NCBI GenBank assembly: GCA_902783825.1
Contig: CACZSJ010000172.1
Span: 1-29,769, forward strand
DNA: 29,769 nt
Source of the DNA: Oscillospiraceae bacterium
Lineage (GTDB): Bacteria > Bacillota > Clostridia > Oscillospirales > Oscillospiraceae
Reading direction: 5' to 3'
This document shows, piece by piece, positions 22,710 to 29,769 of the stretch. The notes beneath the pieces were generated by a model, which saw only the letters and a program-made list of their open reading frames with translations, had not been told where the DNA came from and did not search any database. Within the stretch, counting starts at the first letter, position 1. The number at the start of each line of letters is the position of its first letter. The position numbers and the translations under genes were made by a program.

Positions 22710-23405
22710 ATGAAACTCAAAAAGATTCTTGTTCTGGAAGACGAGGCCAGCATCCGCAGTTTCGTGGTCATCAACCTGCGCCGCAGCGGATATGAGCCCA
22801 TTGAGGCAGAATCCGGCGTTGACGCTCTGGAAAAGCTGAAGATGAATCCGGACATCTGTCTGGCGCTTTTGGACGTGATGCTGCCGGACATCGATGGCTT
22901 TGAGGTCTGTCGTCGGATTCGCGCCTCCGGCTCCAAGATGGGCGTCATCATGCTCACAGCCAAAAGTCAGGAGATCGACAAGGTCACAGGTCTGATGACC
23001 GGCGCGGACGACTACGTGACCAAGCCCTTCTCCCCCGCCGAGCTGACCGCCCGGGTGGACGCGCTGATTCGCCGTCTGGGCATCGATGACATTGACAAGG
23101 CCAGCAACGAAATCGTCAGCGGCCCATTCCTGCTCAACACCCGCAACCGCACCCTGGAGAAAAATGGCCAGCGTGTAAAGCTGACCCAGATCGAATATCT
23201 GCTGATGCGGCTCTTTTTGCAGAACCCCGGCCGCGCCATGTCCCGGGAAGACATTCTCTCTTCCGTGTGGGGCAATGAGTTCACGGGAGAACTGAAAACC
23301 GTTGACGTGAATATCCGTCGGCTGCGCATTAAGATCGAATCCGATCCCACCGAGCCTGAATACCTGACCACGGTTTGGGGCTACGGCTATAAGTGGGGCT
23401 ACTGA
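22710..23405 (+). CDS. OmpR/PhoB-family response regulator
   Basis: A 231-residue DNA-binding response regulator. Its receiver domain (about 4-118) has acidic residues Glu10/Asp11, the phosphoacceptor Asp55 in LALLDVMLPD, Thr83 (MLTA) and Lys105 (TKPF). The C-terminal winged helix (about 135-231) has KLTQIEYLLMRLFLQNPGRA, VDVNIRRLRIKIE and the end TTVWGYGYKWGY. The ATG at 22710 follows AAGGGGG at 10 nt. A histidine kinase gene follows after a 59-nt gap, so the two form a cognate pair. PhoP/YycF-like identity is possible but not proven. Confidence 0.95.
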   Translation: MKLKKILVLEDEASIRSFVVINLRRSGYEPIEAESGVDALEKLKMNPDICLALLDVMLPDIDGFEVCRRIRASGSKMGVIMLTAKSQEIDKVTGLMTGADDYVTKPFSPAELTARVDALIRRLGIDDIDKASNEIVSGPFLLNTRNRTLEKNGQRVKLTQIEYLLMRLFLQNPGRAMSREDILSSVWGNEFTGELKTVDVNIRRLRIKIESDPTEPEYLTTVWGYGYKWGY

Positions 23406-23414
23406 GTCCTTTTC

Positions 23415-23431
23415 TGCCCGCCGGGCGGGCA
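23415..23431 (+). other. GC-rich inverted repeat between response regulator and kinase genes
   Basis: TGCCCGCC and GGCGGGCA flank a single central G, able to fold as a six-pair stem with a five-base loop. No T-run follows, so it is probably an mRNA stem that tunes regulator:kinase ratios or decay rather than a terminator. Confidence 0.4.
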
Positions 23432-23464
23432 AGATCGCGTTCTCTTGAGTGAGGTTGACAGATC

Positions 23465-24454
23465 GTGAAAAATCTGAAGATCCAGCTACTTCTGGCCGGT
23501 ATCGCGGTTTTGGCGCTGCTGTTGCTGGGTGTGTGGGCAGTAACCCGTGCCATGCCGACTCTTGCCATGGGCGCCATGGTGGCGGTATGTCTGAGCGTCA
23601 TCCTGCTGATTGTCTGGTTCTGGCGCAGTGTGTCGGACCCCATTGATCAGCTTACAGACTTCGCCGCACAGATCGCCGCCGGCAGCTACGGAAGCCAGTT
23701 GGAAAAAAGAAGTGACAATGAAATAGGACGCCTGACGGACGCTATCAACAACATGTCCCAACAGGTCGCCATGGCGGAAAAAACCCGTACTGAGTTTATT
23801 TCCCAGGTCTCCCACGAGCTGCGCACGCCCTTGACAGCCATCACCGGCTGGGCGGAGACCATTGCCTACGATCCCTCGGTGCAGGACGACTCCCTGCGCG
23901 GGATCCACATCATCTCCAAAGAGGCGGAGCGCCTGACCGGTCTGGTCACGGAGCTTCTGGAGTTCACCCGGATTCAGGACGGCCGTTTCAATCTGCGCAT
24001 CGAGCTGATCGATATTGCCTCGGAGTTGGAAGACGCCATCTTCACCTACGGGGAGCTGATGCGTCAGGCTGGCATCACCATCAACTATTCGCAACCGCCC
24101 ACGGAGATCCCATTGATCCCCGGCGACCCGGAGCGGCTCAAGCAGGTTTTTCTCAATCTGCTGGACAACGCTATGAACCACGGTGGGGACGGAAAACTGG
24201 TAGACGTTTCTCTCCGGCTCAAGGAGGACGGTGTCCATATCCGTGTTCGGGACTATGGCCACGGCATCCCCGAGGCAGAGCTTCCCCACGTCAAGGAAAA
24301 GTTCTACAAAGGCAGCTCCAAGAACCGAGGCACCGGTATTGGTCTTGCCGTCTGCGATGAGATCATCTCCCGCCACAAGGGCAGTATGACCGTGGAAAAC
24401 GCCGTGGGCGGCGGCTGTCTGGTGACGATCGTGCTGCCCATGTCATCCAAATAA
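23465..24454 (+). CDS. Sensor histidine kinase lacking an extracellular sensor domain
   Basis: A 329-residue membrane kinase partner of the upstream regulator. Two TM helices (about 8-27 and 33-53) are separated by only a few residues, so there is almost no extracytoplasmic domain. A HAMP-like linker (about 54-105) precedes the HisKA domain with phospho-His117 in SHELRTPLTAITGWAET, then HATPase_c with N box NLLDNAMNHG, G1 VRDYGHGIPE, F box EKFYKGSS and G2 GTGIGLAVC. All catalytic motifs are intact. The start is GTG at 23465, with GAGG 10 nt upstream. Sensing is probably intramembrane or through a partner protein. A DUF1385 membrane protein gene begins 22 nt after the stop. Confidence 0.94.
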   Translation: MKNLKIQLLLAGIAVLALLLLGVWAVTRAMPTLAMGAMVAVCLSVILLIVWFWRSVSDPIDQLTDFAAQIAAGSYGSQLEKRSDNEIGRLTDAINNMSQQVAMAEKTRTEFISQVSHELRTPLTAITGWAETIAYDPSVQDDSLRGIHIISKEAERLTGLVTELLEFTRIQDGRFNLRIELIDIASELEDAIFTYGELMRQAGITINYSQPPTEIPLIPGDPERLKQVFLNLLDNAMNHGGDGKLVDVSLRLKEDGVHIRVRDYGHGIPEAELPHVKEKFYKGSSKNRGTGIGLAVCDEIISRHKGSMTVENAVGGGCLVTIVLPMSSK

Positions 24455-24476
24455 CTGCAATTCTTAGGAGAACACC

Positions 24477-25430
24477 ATGCCCCAAAGCAACAATTCCTGC
24501 GCCTTCCGCACCTCTATTGGCGGTCAGGCGCTGATCGAAGGCATTTTGATGCGCGGCCCCCGAAAGCAGGCTATCGTCTGCCGCACCGCGGACGGACTGG
24601 TGGAAAAGGTGGAAGATGTATCCACCATACGGGATCGCTACCCAGTGTTAAAGCTGCCCTTTCTGCGCGGATGCGTCACCTTTGTCGAATCCATGGTCAA
24701 GGGGATGCAGGCGCTGACTTATTCAGCCAATCTCGTTCCTCTGGAAGAACAGGGAGAGCCGGATAAGCTGGATCAGTGGATCGAAGCCCATTTCTCCGCA
24801 GAAAAAGCCCAGAAGTTGATTATCGGCGTGGCTGTGGTTTTGGGCATCGGCCTTGCCCTGCTGCTGTTTGTCTTTCTTCCCACGATTCTGGTGGGCCTGC
24901 TCCGACCGCTTACTCGCAGCTACCTGATCCGCAACCTCTCTGAGGGCGCGGTCAAGGTGGCTGTCCTTCTGCTGTATATGGCCTTGGTTTCCCGGATGCA
25001 GGATGTCCAACGTCTGTTTTCTTATCACGGTGCCGAGCATAAAGCCATTTTCTGCTACGAACATGGTAAGGCGCTGACGATAGAAAACGTGCGCGAGGAA
25101 TCCCGTTTCCATCCGCGCTGCGGCACCAGCTTTTTGCTGGTGGTCGTTTTGGTAAGCATTCTGGTCAATGCCCTGGTGCGGGTGGATCAGATCTTTGCCC
25201 GCATCGCATGGCACCTGCTTCTGCTGCCCCTGGTGGTGGGCATCAGCTATGAAATCAACCGCTGGTGCGGTGGCCATGACAACTGGCTGTCCGCCCTCCT
25301 TTCCGCTCCCGGGAAGTGGCTGCAGCATCTCACCACCAAGGAGCCGGACGACAACATGATCGCCTGTGCTATCCGCTCCATGGAGCTGGTCATCCCCGAG
25401 GAGAAAGGCTCCGATCTCTGGGGTAGTTGA
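24477..25430 (+). CDS. DUF1385 (YqhQ-like) integral membrane protein
   Basis: A 317-residue membrane protein of unknown function, widespread in Firmicutes and usually next to prmC, as here. The N-terminus has the conserved GGQALIEGILMRGP and an invariant-looking RGCVTFVESMVKGM. Four likely TM segments lie at about 112-137, 157-176, 212-232 and 240-258. The diagnostic blocks YHGAEHKAIFCYEHG and FHPRCGTSF sit between the second and third TM segments, with His and Cys residues that could bind metal. AGGAG precedes the ATG. The next gene, prmC, begins 40 nt downstream. Confidence 0.92.
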   Translation: MPQSNNSCAFRTSIGGQALIEGILMRGPRKQAIVCRTADGLVEKVEDVSTIRDRYPVLKLPFLRGCVTFVESMVKGMQALTYSANLVPLEEQGEPDKLDQWIEAHFSAEKAQKLIIGVAVVLGIGLALLLFVFLPTILVGLLRPLTRSYLIRNLSEGAVKVAVLLLYMALVSRMQDVQRLFSYHGAEHKAIFCYEHGKALTIENVREESRFHPRCGTSFLLVVVLVSILVNALVRVDQIFARIAWHLLLLPLVVGISYEINRWCGGHDNWLSALLSAPGKWLQHLTTKEPDDNMIACAIRSMELVIPEEKGSDLWGS

Positions 25431-25470
25431 GCCCCCCAACACTCTGCCGCAAGGCAGAAGGGAGACAAGC

Positions 25471-26346
25471 ATGAAAACCTATAACGATATTTACATGACA
25501 GCAAGAACCGCGCTTCTGCAGCACGGCGTGGAGGCCTATAATCTGGAGGCTCGGCTACTGGTGGCCCAGGCTGCAGGCAAATCGGTTCCGGAGCTGCTGC
25601 GGGATCTCAAGCTCTATACCACCGACGCTGTGGAAGCCCGGGTTCTGGAATATCTGGATCGGAGGCTCCAGGGAGAGCCGGTGGCCTACATTACCGGCGC
25701 CTGGGAGTTTTATGGTCTGCCCATGCTTGTCACCCGGGACGTATTGATTCCCCGCATGGATACGGAGCTGCTGGTGGACACCGCCAAATCCCTGCTCATC
25801 GGCAAGAATATGAACGCCCGGATTCTGGATCTTTGCTGCGGCAGTGGCTGCATCACATGCGCACTCGGCCACGAGCTGCCCGCCACCAAGCTGGTAGCGG
25901 TGGATTTCAGCGCGCGGGCGCTGGAGGTTTGCCGAAAGAATCTGGCGGCCAATCGGCTCAGCAGCCGGGTCATCTGCATCCAGTCGGACGCCTCCGCTTC
26001 TCCCCCCTTGGGCATCGGGCAATTCGATATGATCGTATCGAACCCTCCTTATATCCCCAGCGCGGAGCTGCAAAGCCTGGATCGCTCGGTCCGGAGTTTT
26101 GAGCCGGCCATGGCCCTGGACGGAGGAGAGGACGGCCTACGCTTTTACAAGAGCATCATCAAGTATTGGAAATCTCTCCTCCGTCCCGGCGGCTACCTGC
26201 TCTTTGAGGTGGGCGAAGGACAGGCGGAGACGGTTAAGGACATGATCCTTTCCGCGGGCTTTGCCTCCGCGGATACCCGGACAGACACCCAAGGCATCCA
26301 GCGGGTCGTCTACGGAAAAGCATACGCAGACAGTGAACTGTATTGA
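25471..26346 (+). CDS. prmC: Peptide chain release factor N5-glutamine methyltransferase
   Basis: Methylates the Gln of the GGQ motif in release factors RF1 and RF2 using SAM. The 291-residue product has the helical N-domain (about 1-90), a SAM-binding motif I reading LDLCCGSGCITCALG (119-133), motif VDFSARALEVCRKN and the substrate-binding NPPY (191-194). IPRMDTE replaces the usual IPRPDTE. The ATG at 25471 follows GGGAG; an in-frame start farther upstream would overlap the DUF1385 gene and is rejected. prfA, the usual partner, is not in the window. Confidence 0.95.
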   Translation: MKTYNDIYMTARTALLQHGVEAYNLEARLLVAQAAGKSVPELLRDLKLYTTDAVEARVLEYLDRRLQGEPVAYITGAWEFYGLPMLVTRDVLIPRMDTELLVDTAKSLLIGKNMNARILDLCCGSGCITCALGHELPATKLVAVDFSARALEVCRKNLAANRLSSRVICIQSDASASPPLGIGQFDMIVSNPPYIPSAELQSLDRSVRSFEPAMALDGGEDGLRFYKSIIKYWKSLLRPGGYLLFEVGEGQAETVKDMILSAGFASADTRTDTQGIQRVVYGKAYADSELY

Positions 26347-26367
26347 ATAAGATAAGGAGACAGAACC

Positions 26368-27474
26368 ATGGCTGAAAAGAAAAAGATTCCCGCAATTGTA
26401 ACGCCTGCCAGCAGCGATAAGAAAAAGGCCCTGGAGACCGCCATCGCCAAAATTGAAAAAGACTATGGCAAGGGCACCATCATGCGGCTGGGCGACGATA
26501 TCCCCGTGAACGTGGAAGCTCTGTCCACCGGTTCCCTCTCTCTGGATCTGGCACTGGGCATCGGCGGCGTTCCCCGTGGACGTATCGTGGAAATCTACGG
26601 CCCTGAGGCTTCCGGTAAAACCACGCTGGCTCTGCACGTCGTGGCTTCCGCTCAGAAAAGCGGCGGAGACGCCGCCTACATCGATGTGGAGCACGCGCTA
26701 GAGCCGGCCTACGCCCGCGCTTTGGGCGTAGACATCGACAGTCTTCTGATTTCTCAGCCGGACACCGGCGAGCAGGCTCTGGATATCGCCGAATCCCTGG
26801 TTCGCTCCGGCGCCATTGACGTCCTGGTGGTGGACTCTGTTGCGGCACTGATCCCCCGGGTTGAGCTGGAGGGCGAAGTGGGCGATACCGTAGTTGGCGC
26901 CCTGGCACGGCTGATGAGTCAGGCCATGCGCCGTCTGGCCGGCGCCATCGCCAAGAACAACTGCACCGTAATCTTCATCAACCAGCTGCGCCAGAAGATC
27001 GGTGTGATGTACGGCAACCCCGAGACCACACCCGGCGGTTTGGCCCTCAAGTACTATGCCTCTGTGCGCATTGACGTGCGTCGGATCGAAACGCTGAAGG
27101 TCAACGGGGAGATGATCGGCAATCGCACCCGCGCCAAGGTGGTCAAGAACAAGGTCGCGCCCCCCTTCCGGGAGGCGGAATTCGACATCATGTACGGAGA
27201 GGGCATCTCCCGCGTGGGCGAAATCGTAGATATGGGCGTCAAGCTGGAGATCATCGACAAGGCTGGCGCCTGGTTCACCGTGGATGGGCAGCGGATTCAA
27301 GGTCGTGACGCCGTCAAAGAATTTCTCAACGAAAACGACGAGATCCGGGAGAAGATCGAGCAGGAGATCCGCGATAACGCCTATAAGCTCATGTCTCCTC
27401 AGTCCCGGAAAGCCGCGCAGGTTTCCGGCCGCGCCGGTGTGGACGTAAGCGCGGCAGACTTTGACGGGGACTGA
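26368..27474 (+). CDS. recA: Recombinase A
   Basis: DNA strand-exchange ATPase for homologous recombination and the SOS response. The 368-residue product shows Walker A GPEASGKTT (78-86), Walker B DVLVVDSVAAL (151-161), the allosteric/polymerisation block FINQLRQKIGVMYGNPETTPGG (visible as FINQLRQKIG and NPETTPGG, with L2) and the C-terminal domain. Loop L1 reads GEVGDTVVGALARLM, unlike the classical GDSHMGL. The AAGGAG-ATG spacing is good. The gene lies 21 nt after prmC and 3 nt before recX. I find no LexA-type GAAC-N4-GTTC box in the short gap before it, so SOS control, if any, acts on an upstream promoter. Confidence 0.98.
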   Translation: MAEKKKIPAIVTPASSDKKKALETAIAKIEKDYGKGTIMRLGDDIPVNVEALSTGSLSLDLALGIGGVPRGRIVEIYGPEASGKTTLALHVVASAQKSGGDAAYIDVEHALEPAYARALGVDIDSLLISQPDTGEQALDIAESLVRSGAIDVLVVDSVAALIPRVELEGEVGDTVVGALARLMSQAMRRLAGAIAKNNCTVIFINQLRQKIGVMYGNPETTPGGLALKYYASVRIDVRRIETLKVNGEMIGNRTRAKVVKNKVAPPFREAEFDIMYGEGISRVGEIVDMGVKLEIIDKAGAWFTVDGQRIQGRDAVKEFLNENDEIREKIEQEIRDNAYKLMSPQSRKAAQVSGRAGVDVSAADFDGD

Positions 27475-27477
27475 TTC

Positions 27478-28089
27478 ATGATCGTTTCTGCCATCCGGCA
27501 GACCTCTGCCGACAGGCTGCTGGTCCTGCTGGAGGATGGGAGTGAAATACGCTCCACCCTGGGCGTCGTCACCGCGTTGCGGCTTTTTGCGGGCCGGGAC
27601 CTGGAGGACGCGGAGCTGGAGCTTCTGCGCCGGGATTCTGCCAGAGCCCTGGGACGGGAGCGCGCGCTGGAACTGATTTCCCGCCGTGCTATGTCCCGAA
27701 AAGAGCTGCGGGATAAACTTCTGCGCAAGGGCGAAAGCGAAGATACCGCTGCATACTGCGCCGACTGGCTCAGTGAAAACGGCTTTCTGGACGAGGAGAG
27801 CTACGCCGCCGCCGTAGCGCGGCACTATGGCGCCCGAGGCTACGGTCAGGGGCGCGTTCGTCAGGAGCTGAGCCGTCGGGGTCTCCCCCGAGAGCTGTGG
27901 CCCGAAGCAATGGCGTCCATGCCCGAGCCGGACGAAAAGCTGGATAAGCTGATCGCTTCCCGGCTCAAGGATCCACAGGATCCGGTACAGGTTCGCAAAG
28001 TCAGCCAGGCGCTGTATCGCCGCGGCTACACCTGGGAAGACATCCGCTCCGCGCTCCGGCGTCACGAAGCACAAATAGAGGAAACCTGA
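27478..28089 (+). CDS. recX: Regulatory protein RecX
   Basis: Modulator of RecA filament growth. The 203-residue product consists of helical repeats after a beta N-terminal region (LLVLLEDGSEIRSTLGVVTA). Typical RecX blocks are ALELISRRAMSRKELRDKLLRKG, VARHYGARGYGQGRVRQELSRRGLPRELW and a C-terminal RRGYTWEDIRSAL repeat, quoted here in part. It starts 3 nt after the recA stop. Its TGA overlaps the rimO ATG by one base (TGATG), so recA, recX and rimO are translationally linked. Confidence 0.92.
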   Translation: MIVSAIRQTSADRLLVLLEDGSEIRSTLGVVTALRLFAGRDLEDAELELLRRDSARALGRERALELISRRAMSRKELRDKLLRKGESEDTAAYCADWLSENGFLDEESYAAAVARHYGARGYGQGRVRQELSRRGLPRELWPEAMASMPEPDEKLDKLIASRLKDPQDPVQVRKVSQALYRRGYTWEDIRSALRRHEAQIEET

Positions 28090-29408
28090 TGGAAGCAAAC
28101 TATGCATTGATTTCCCTTGGCTGTGCCAAGAATCTTGTCAACAGTGAACAGATGCTCTATCTGATGGATCAGGCCGGCTTTCAGCTGGTCCCGGACCCGG
28201 ATGGTGCAGATCTTGTTATTGTCAACACATGCGGCTTTATTGACGCCGCCAAAACCGAAGCCATCGACACGATCCTGCAGATGGCGCAGCTGAAGCAGGT
28301 CGGGCGTCTGGGCGGCATCATCGTCACCGGCTGTCTGGCGGAGCGCTATCAGGCGGAGATTCTGCAAGAGCTGCCTGAGATCGACGCGGTACTGGGCGTC
28401 GGCAGCTTTGGCGAAATCGTCTCGGCAGCCAAAGCCGTTTTGAGCGGCCGCCAGCTGCAGCTCTTTGGCGACAGAAACGCGGCTGTGGAGGAAATTCCCC
28501 GAGTTGTCAGCACCGGCCCCGCCTGGGCATATCTGCGCATTGCAGAAGGCTGCGACAACTACTGCGCTTTCTGCGCCATCCCCTACATTCGCGGCCGCTA
28601 TCGTTCCCGGCCCCTGGAAAGCATTCTAGAGGAAGCCCAGGAGCTGGCTGCGCATGGAATACGGGAGCTGATCGTCATTGCCCAGGATATTACCCGTTAC
28701 GGAACGGATCTGTACGGCAAGCGCTGTCTGGCTCAGCTTTGCCGGGAACTGGGGAAAATCCCTGGCGTGGAATGGATTCGGCTGCACTATCTCTATCCCG
28801 ACCAGTTTGACGACGAGTTGATCCGGGAGATTGCCGACAACGAAAAGATTGTCAAATACCTGGACATTCCCATTCAGCACATCAACAACCAGATCCTCAA
28901 GCGCATGAACCGCAAGGGCACCGGTGAAGAGATCCGCGCCCTGTTTCAGACCCTGCGGCAGCGGATTCCCGGCCTGGTGCTGCGCACCAGCCTGATTGCC
29001 GGCCTGCCCGGCGAGGGCGAGGCGGAATTTGAAGAACTCTGTGATTTCTTGCGGCAGGCCAAGATTGAGCGGGTCGGCGTTTTCCCCTTCTCTCCCGAGG
29101 AGGGCACCGCCGCCGCCCGCATGGATCGTCCGGATGAAGAAACCGCCCAGCGCCGAGCGGACTTGATTTTGCAATTGCAGGCGGAGATCATGGACGACTT
29201 TTGCCAAAGCCTGGTGGGAAAGGTTCTCCCTGTTCTTTGTGAGCAATATGATGAAGAGCTGCGGCGCTTTGTGGGGCGCTGCTATGCCGACTCCCCCGAA
29301 ATCGACGGCCAGGTGCTGGTTGAAGGCGGTCGGGAAGGGCAAATCGTTCCCGTGCGCATCACCGCAGCTGAAAACGGCATCCTCTATGGGGAGGAGGTTT
29401 CCGCGTGA
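28089..29408 (+). CDS. rimO: Ribosomal protein S12 methylthiotransferase RimO
   Basis: Radical SAM enzyme that adds a methylthio group to the conserved Asp of ribosomal protein S12. The 439-residue product has the N-terminal UPF0004 domain with cluster cysteines Cys12 (SLGCAKN), Cys48 (NTCGF) and Cys82 (TGCLAERY). The radical SAM motif is CDNYCAFC (Cys155, 159, 162), followed by IPYIRGRYRSRP, LDIPIQHINNQILKRMNRKG and a C-terminal TRAM domain (about 370-437). IRGRYRSR and ISLGCAKNLVNSE are typical of RimO rather than MiaB. GAGGAAA precedes the ATG. It overlaps recX by 1 nt and pgsA by 4 nt. Confidence 0.95.
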   Translation: MEANYALISLGCAKNLVNSEQMLYLMDQAGFQLVPDPDGADLVIVNTCGFIDAAKTEAIDTILQMAQLKQVGRLGGIIVTGCLAERYQAEILQELPEIDAVLGVGSFGEIVSAAKAVLSGRQLQLFGDRNAAVEEIPRVVSTGPAWAYLRIAEGCDNYCAFCAIPYIRGRYRSRPLESILEEAQELAAHGIRELIVIAQDITRYGTDLYGKRCLAQLCRELGKIPGVEWIRLHYLYPDQFDDELIREIADNEKIVKYLDIPIQHINNQILKRMNRKGTGEEIRALFQTLRQRIPGLVLRTSLIAGLPGEGEAEFEELCDFLRQAKIERVGVFPFSPEEGTAAARMDRPDEETAQRRADLILQLQAEIMDDFCQSLVGKVLPVLCEQYDEELRRFVGRCYADSPEIDGQVLVEGGREGQIVPVRITAAENGILYGEEVSA

Positions 29409-29769
29409 CCACAGCGAATAAAATTACCATCTTCCGCATCCTGATGATCCCGGTCTTTCTGCTCCTGGCCTATGCCGGGCGCTTTGGCTGGGCCTTGATC
29501 GTCTACCTGCTTGCCTGTCTCAGCGACATGGCAGATGGGTACATAGCCCGCCACTACAATCAGATCACCGACTTTGGCAAGTTCATGGATCCTCTGGCCG
29601 ACAAGATGCTGGTGCTGTCCGCCATGTGCTTTTTTGTGGAGCGCCTCCAGATGCCCGGTTGGGTAGTGGCGGTGGTGCTGTTTCGTGAATTCGCCGTCTC
29701 AGGCATGCGGCTGGTCGCGGTGGAACAGGGGCGGGTCATTGCCGCCGCCTGGTCTGGCAAAATCAAAAC
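29405..29769 (+). CDS. pgsA: CDP-diacylglycerol-glycerol-3-phosphate 3-phosphatidyltransferase (3' end cut off)
   Basis: Membrane enzyme that makes phosphatidylglycerophosphate for anionic phospholipids. About 121 codons are present. The N-terminus TTANKITIFRILMIPVFLLL fits PgsA. The CDP-alcohol phosphatidyltransferase motif is complete: D-x2-DG-x2-AR-x8-G-x3-D-x3-D, seen from SDMADGYIAR to FGKFMDPLADK. The start is a GTG at 29405 overlapping the rimO stop by 4 nt (GTGA), preceded by AGGAGG at 29392-29397 with a 7-nt spacer. The gene runs off the window. Confidence 0.95.
   Translation, partial: MTTANKITIFRILMIPVFLLLAYAGRFGWALIVYLLACLSDMADGYIARHYNQITDFGKFMDPLADKMLVLSAMCFFVERLQMPGWVVAVVLFREFAVSGMRLVAVEQGRVIAAAWSGKIK

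Noticed and set aside
23415..23431. Terminator between response regulator and kinase
   Set aside because: GC stem but no T-run, and the kinase gene follows directly.
26341..26367. LexA/SOS box before recA
   Set aside because: No GAAC-N4-GTTC-like palindrome is present in the gap or the last bases of prmC.
26698..28107. A 469-codon open frame on the minus strand
   Set aside because: Antisense to recA and recX. No recognisable domain.

Overview
The window looks like chromosomal core-genome DNA from a GC-rich member of the Clostridia, most likely the Oscillospiraceae/Ruminococcaceae. That placement is inferred from gene content and order: ftsE-ftsX followed by coiled-coil M23 peptidases and an S41-like protein, DUF1385-prmC, recA-recX-rimO-pgsA, a COG1313-type radical SAM protein, and a TetM-like GTPase fused to an NYN nuclease. 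Strong AGGAGG ribosome binding sites and consensus sigma-A promoters agree with it. I see no phage, insertion sequence, CRISPR array, tRNA or rRNA. Genes are tightly packed, and both ends cut through genes (lysS on the left, pgsA on the right).

Layout. (1) 1-9783, minus strand: a pseudouridine synthase gene with its own promoter; then a CdaR/PucR-type regulator, ftsE, ftsX, two tandem secreted coiled-coil M23 peptidases and a membrane-anchored PDZ/S41 protein; then greA-lysS behind a perfect consensus promoter. (2) 9927-10370, plus: a small membrane-anchored DUF4830-like protein, divergent from the pseudouridine synthase gene. (3) 10466-14489, minus: trmL-pgk-tpiA-gpmI, a glycolytic operon without gap. 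(4) 14720-16715, plus: a radical SAM protein and an FMN-dependent alpha-hydroxy-acid oxidizing enzyme. (5) 16830-22504, minus: the GTPase-NYN fusion, ylmH, pepT and a sugar-kinase-like phosphotransferase. (6) 22710-29769, plus: response regulator, histidine kinase, DUF1385 protein, prmC, recA, recX, rimO and pgsA, with very short gaps or overlaps.

How the genes fit together. Region 1 is a cell-wall hydrolysis control module. FtsEX is the ATP-driven transmembrane switch, and the two M23 proteins are its probable coiled-coil hydrolase partners. The S41 protein appears to have lost its catalytic Ser and Lys, so it may act as a PDZ scaffold. Region 5 joins two ribosome-directed proteins, a TetM/EF-G-like GTPase carrying a YacP/Rae1-like nuclease domain and the RNA-binding protein YlmH, through a 14-nt overlap. 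This is the best candidate here for an undescribed system: a translating-ribosome rescue or mRNA-cleavage machine that may be expressed from a leaderless mRNA. Region 6 combines signalling, release-factor and S12 modification, and recombination genes in one long transcription unit.

All product names come from reading motifs in the translated sequence. No database search was run. Promoters and RNA structures are visual predictions.
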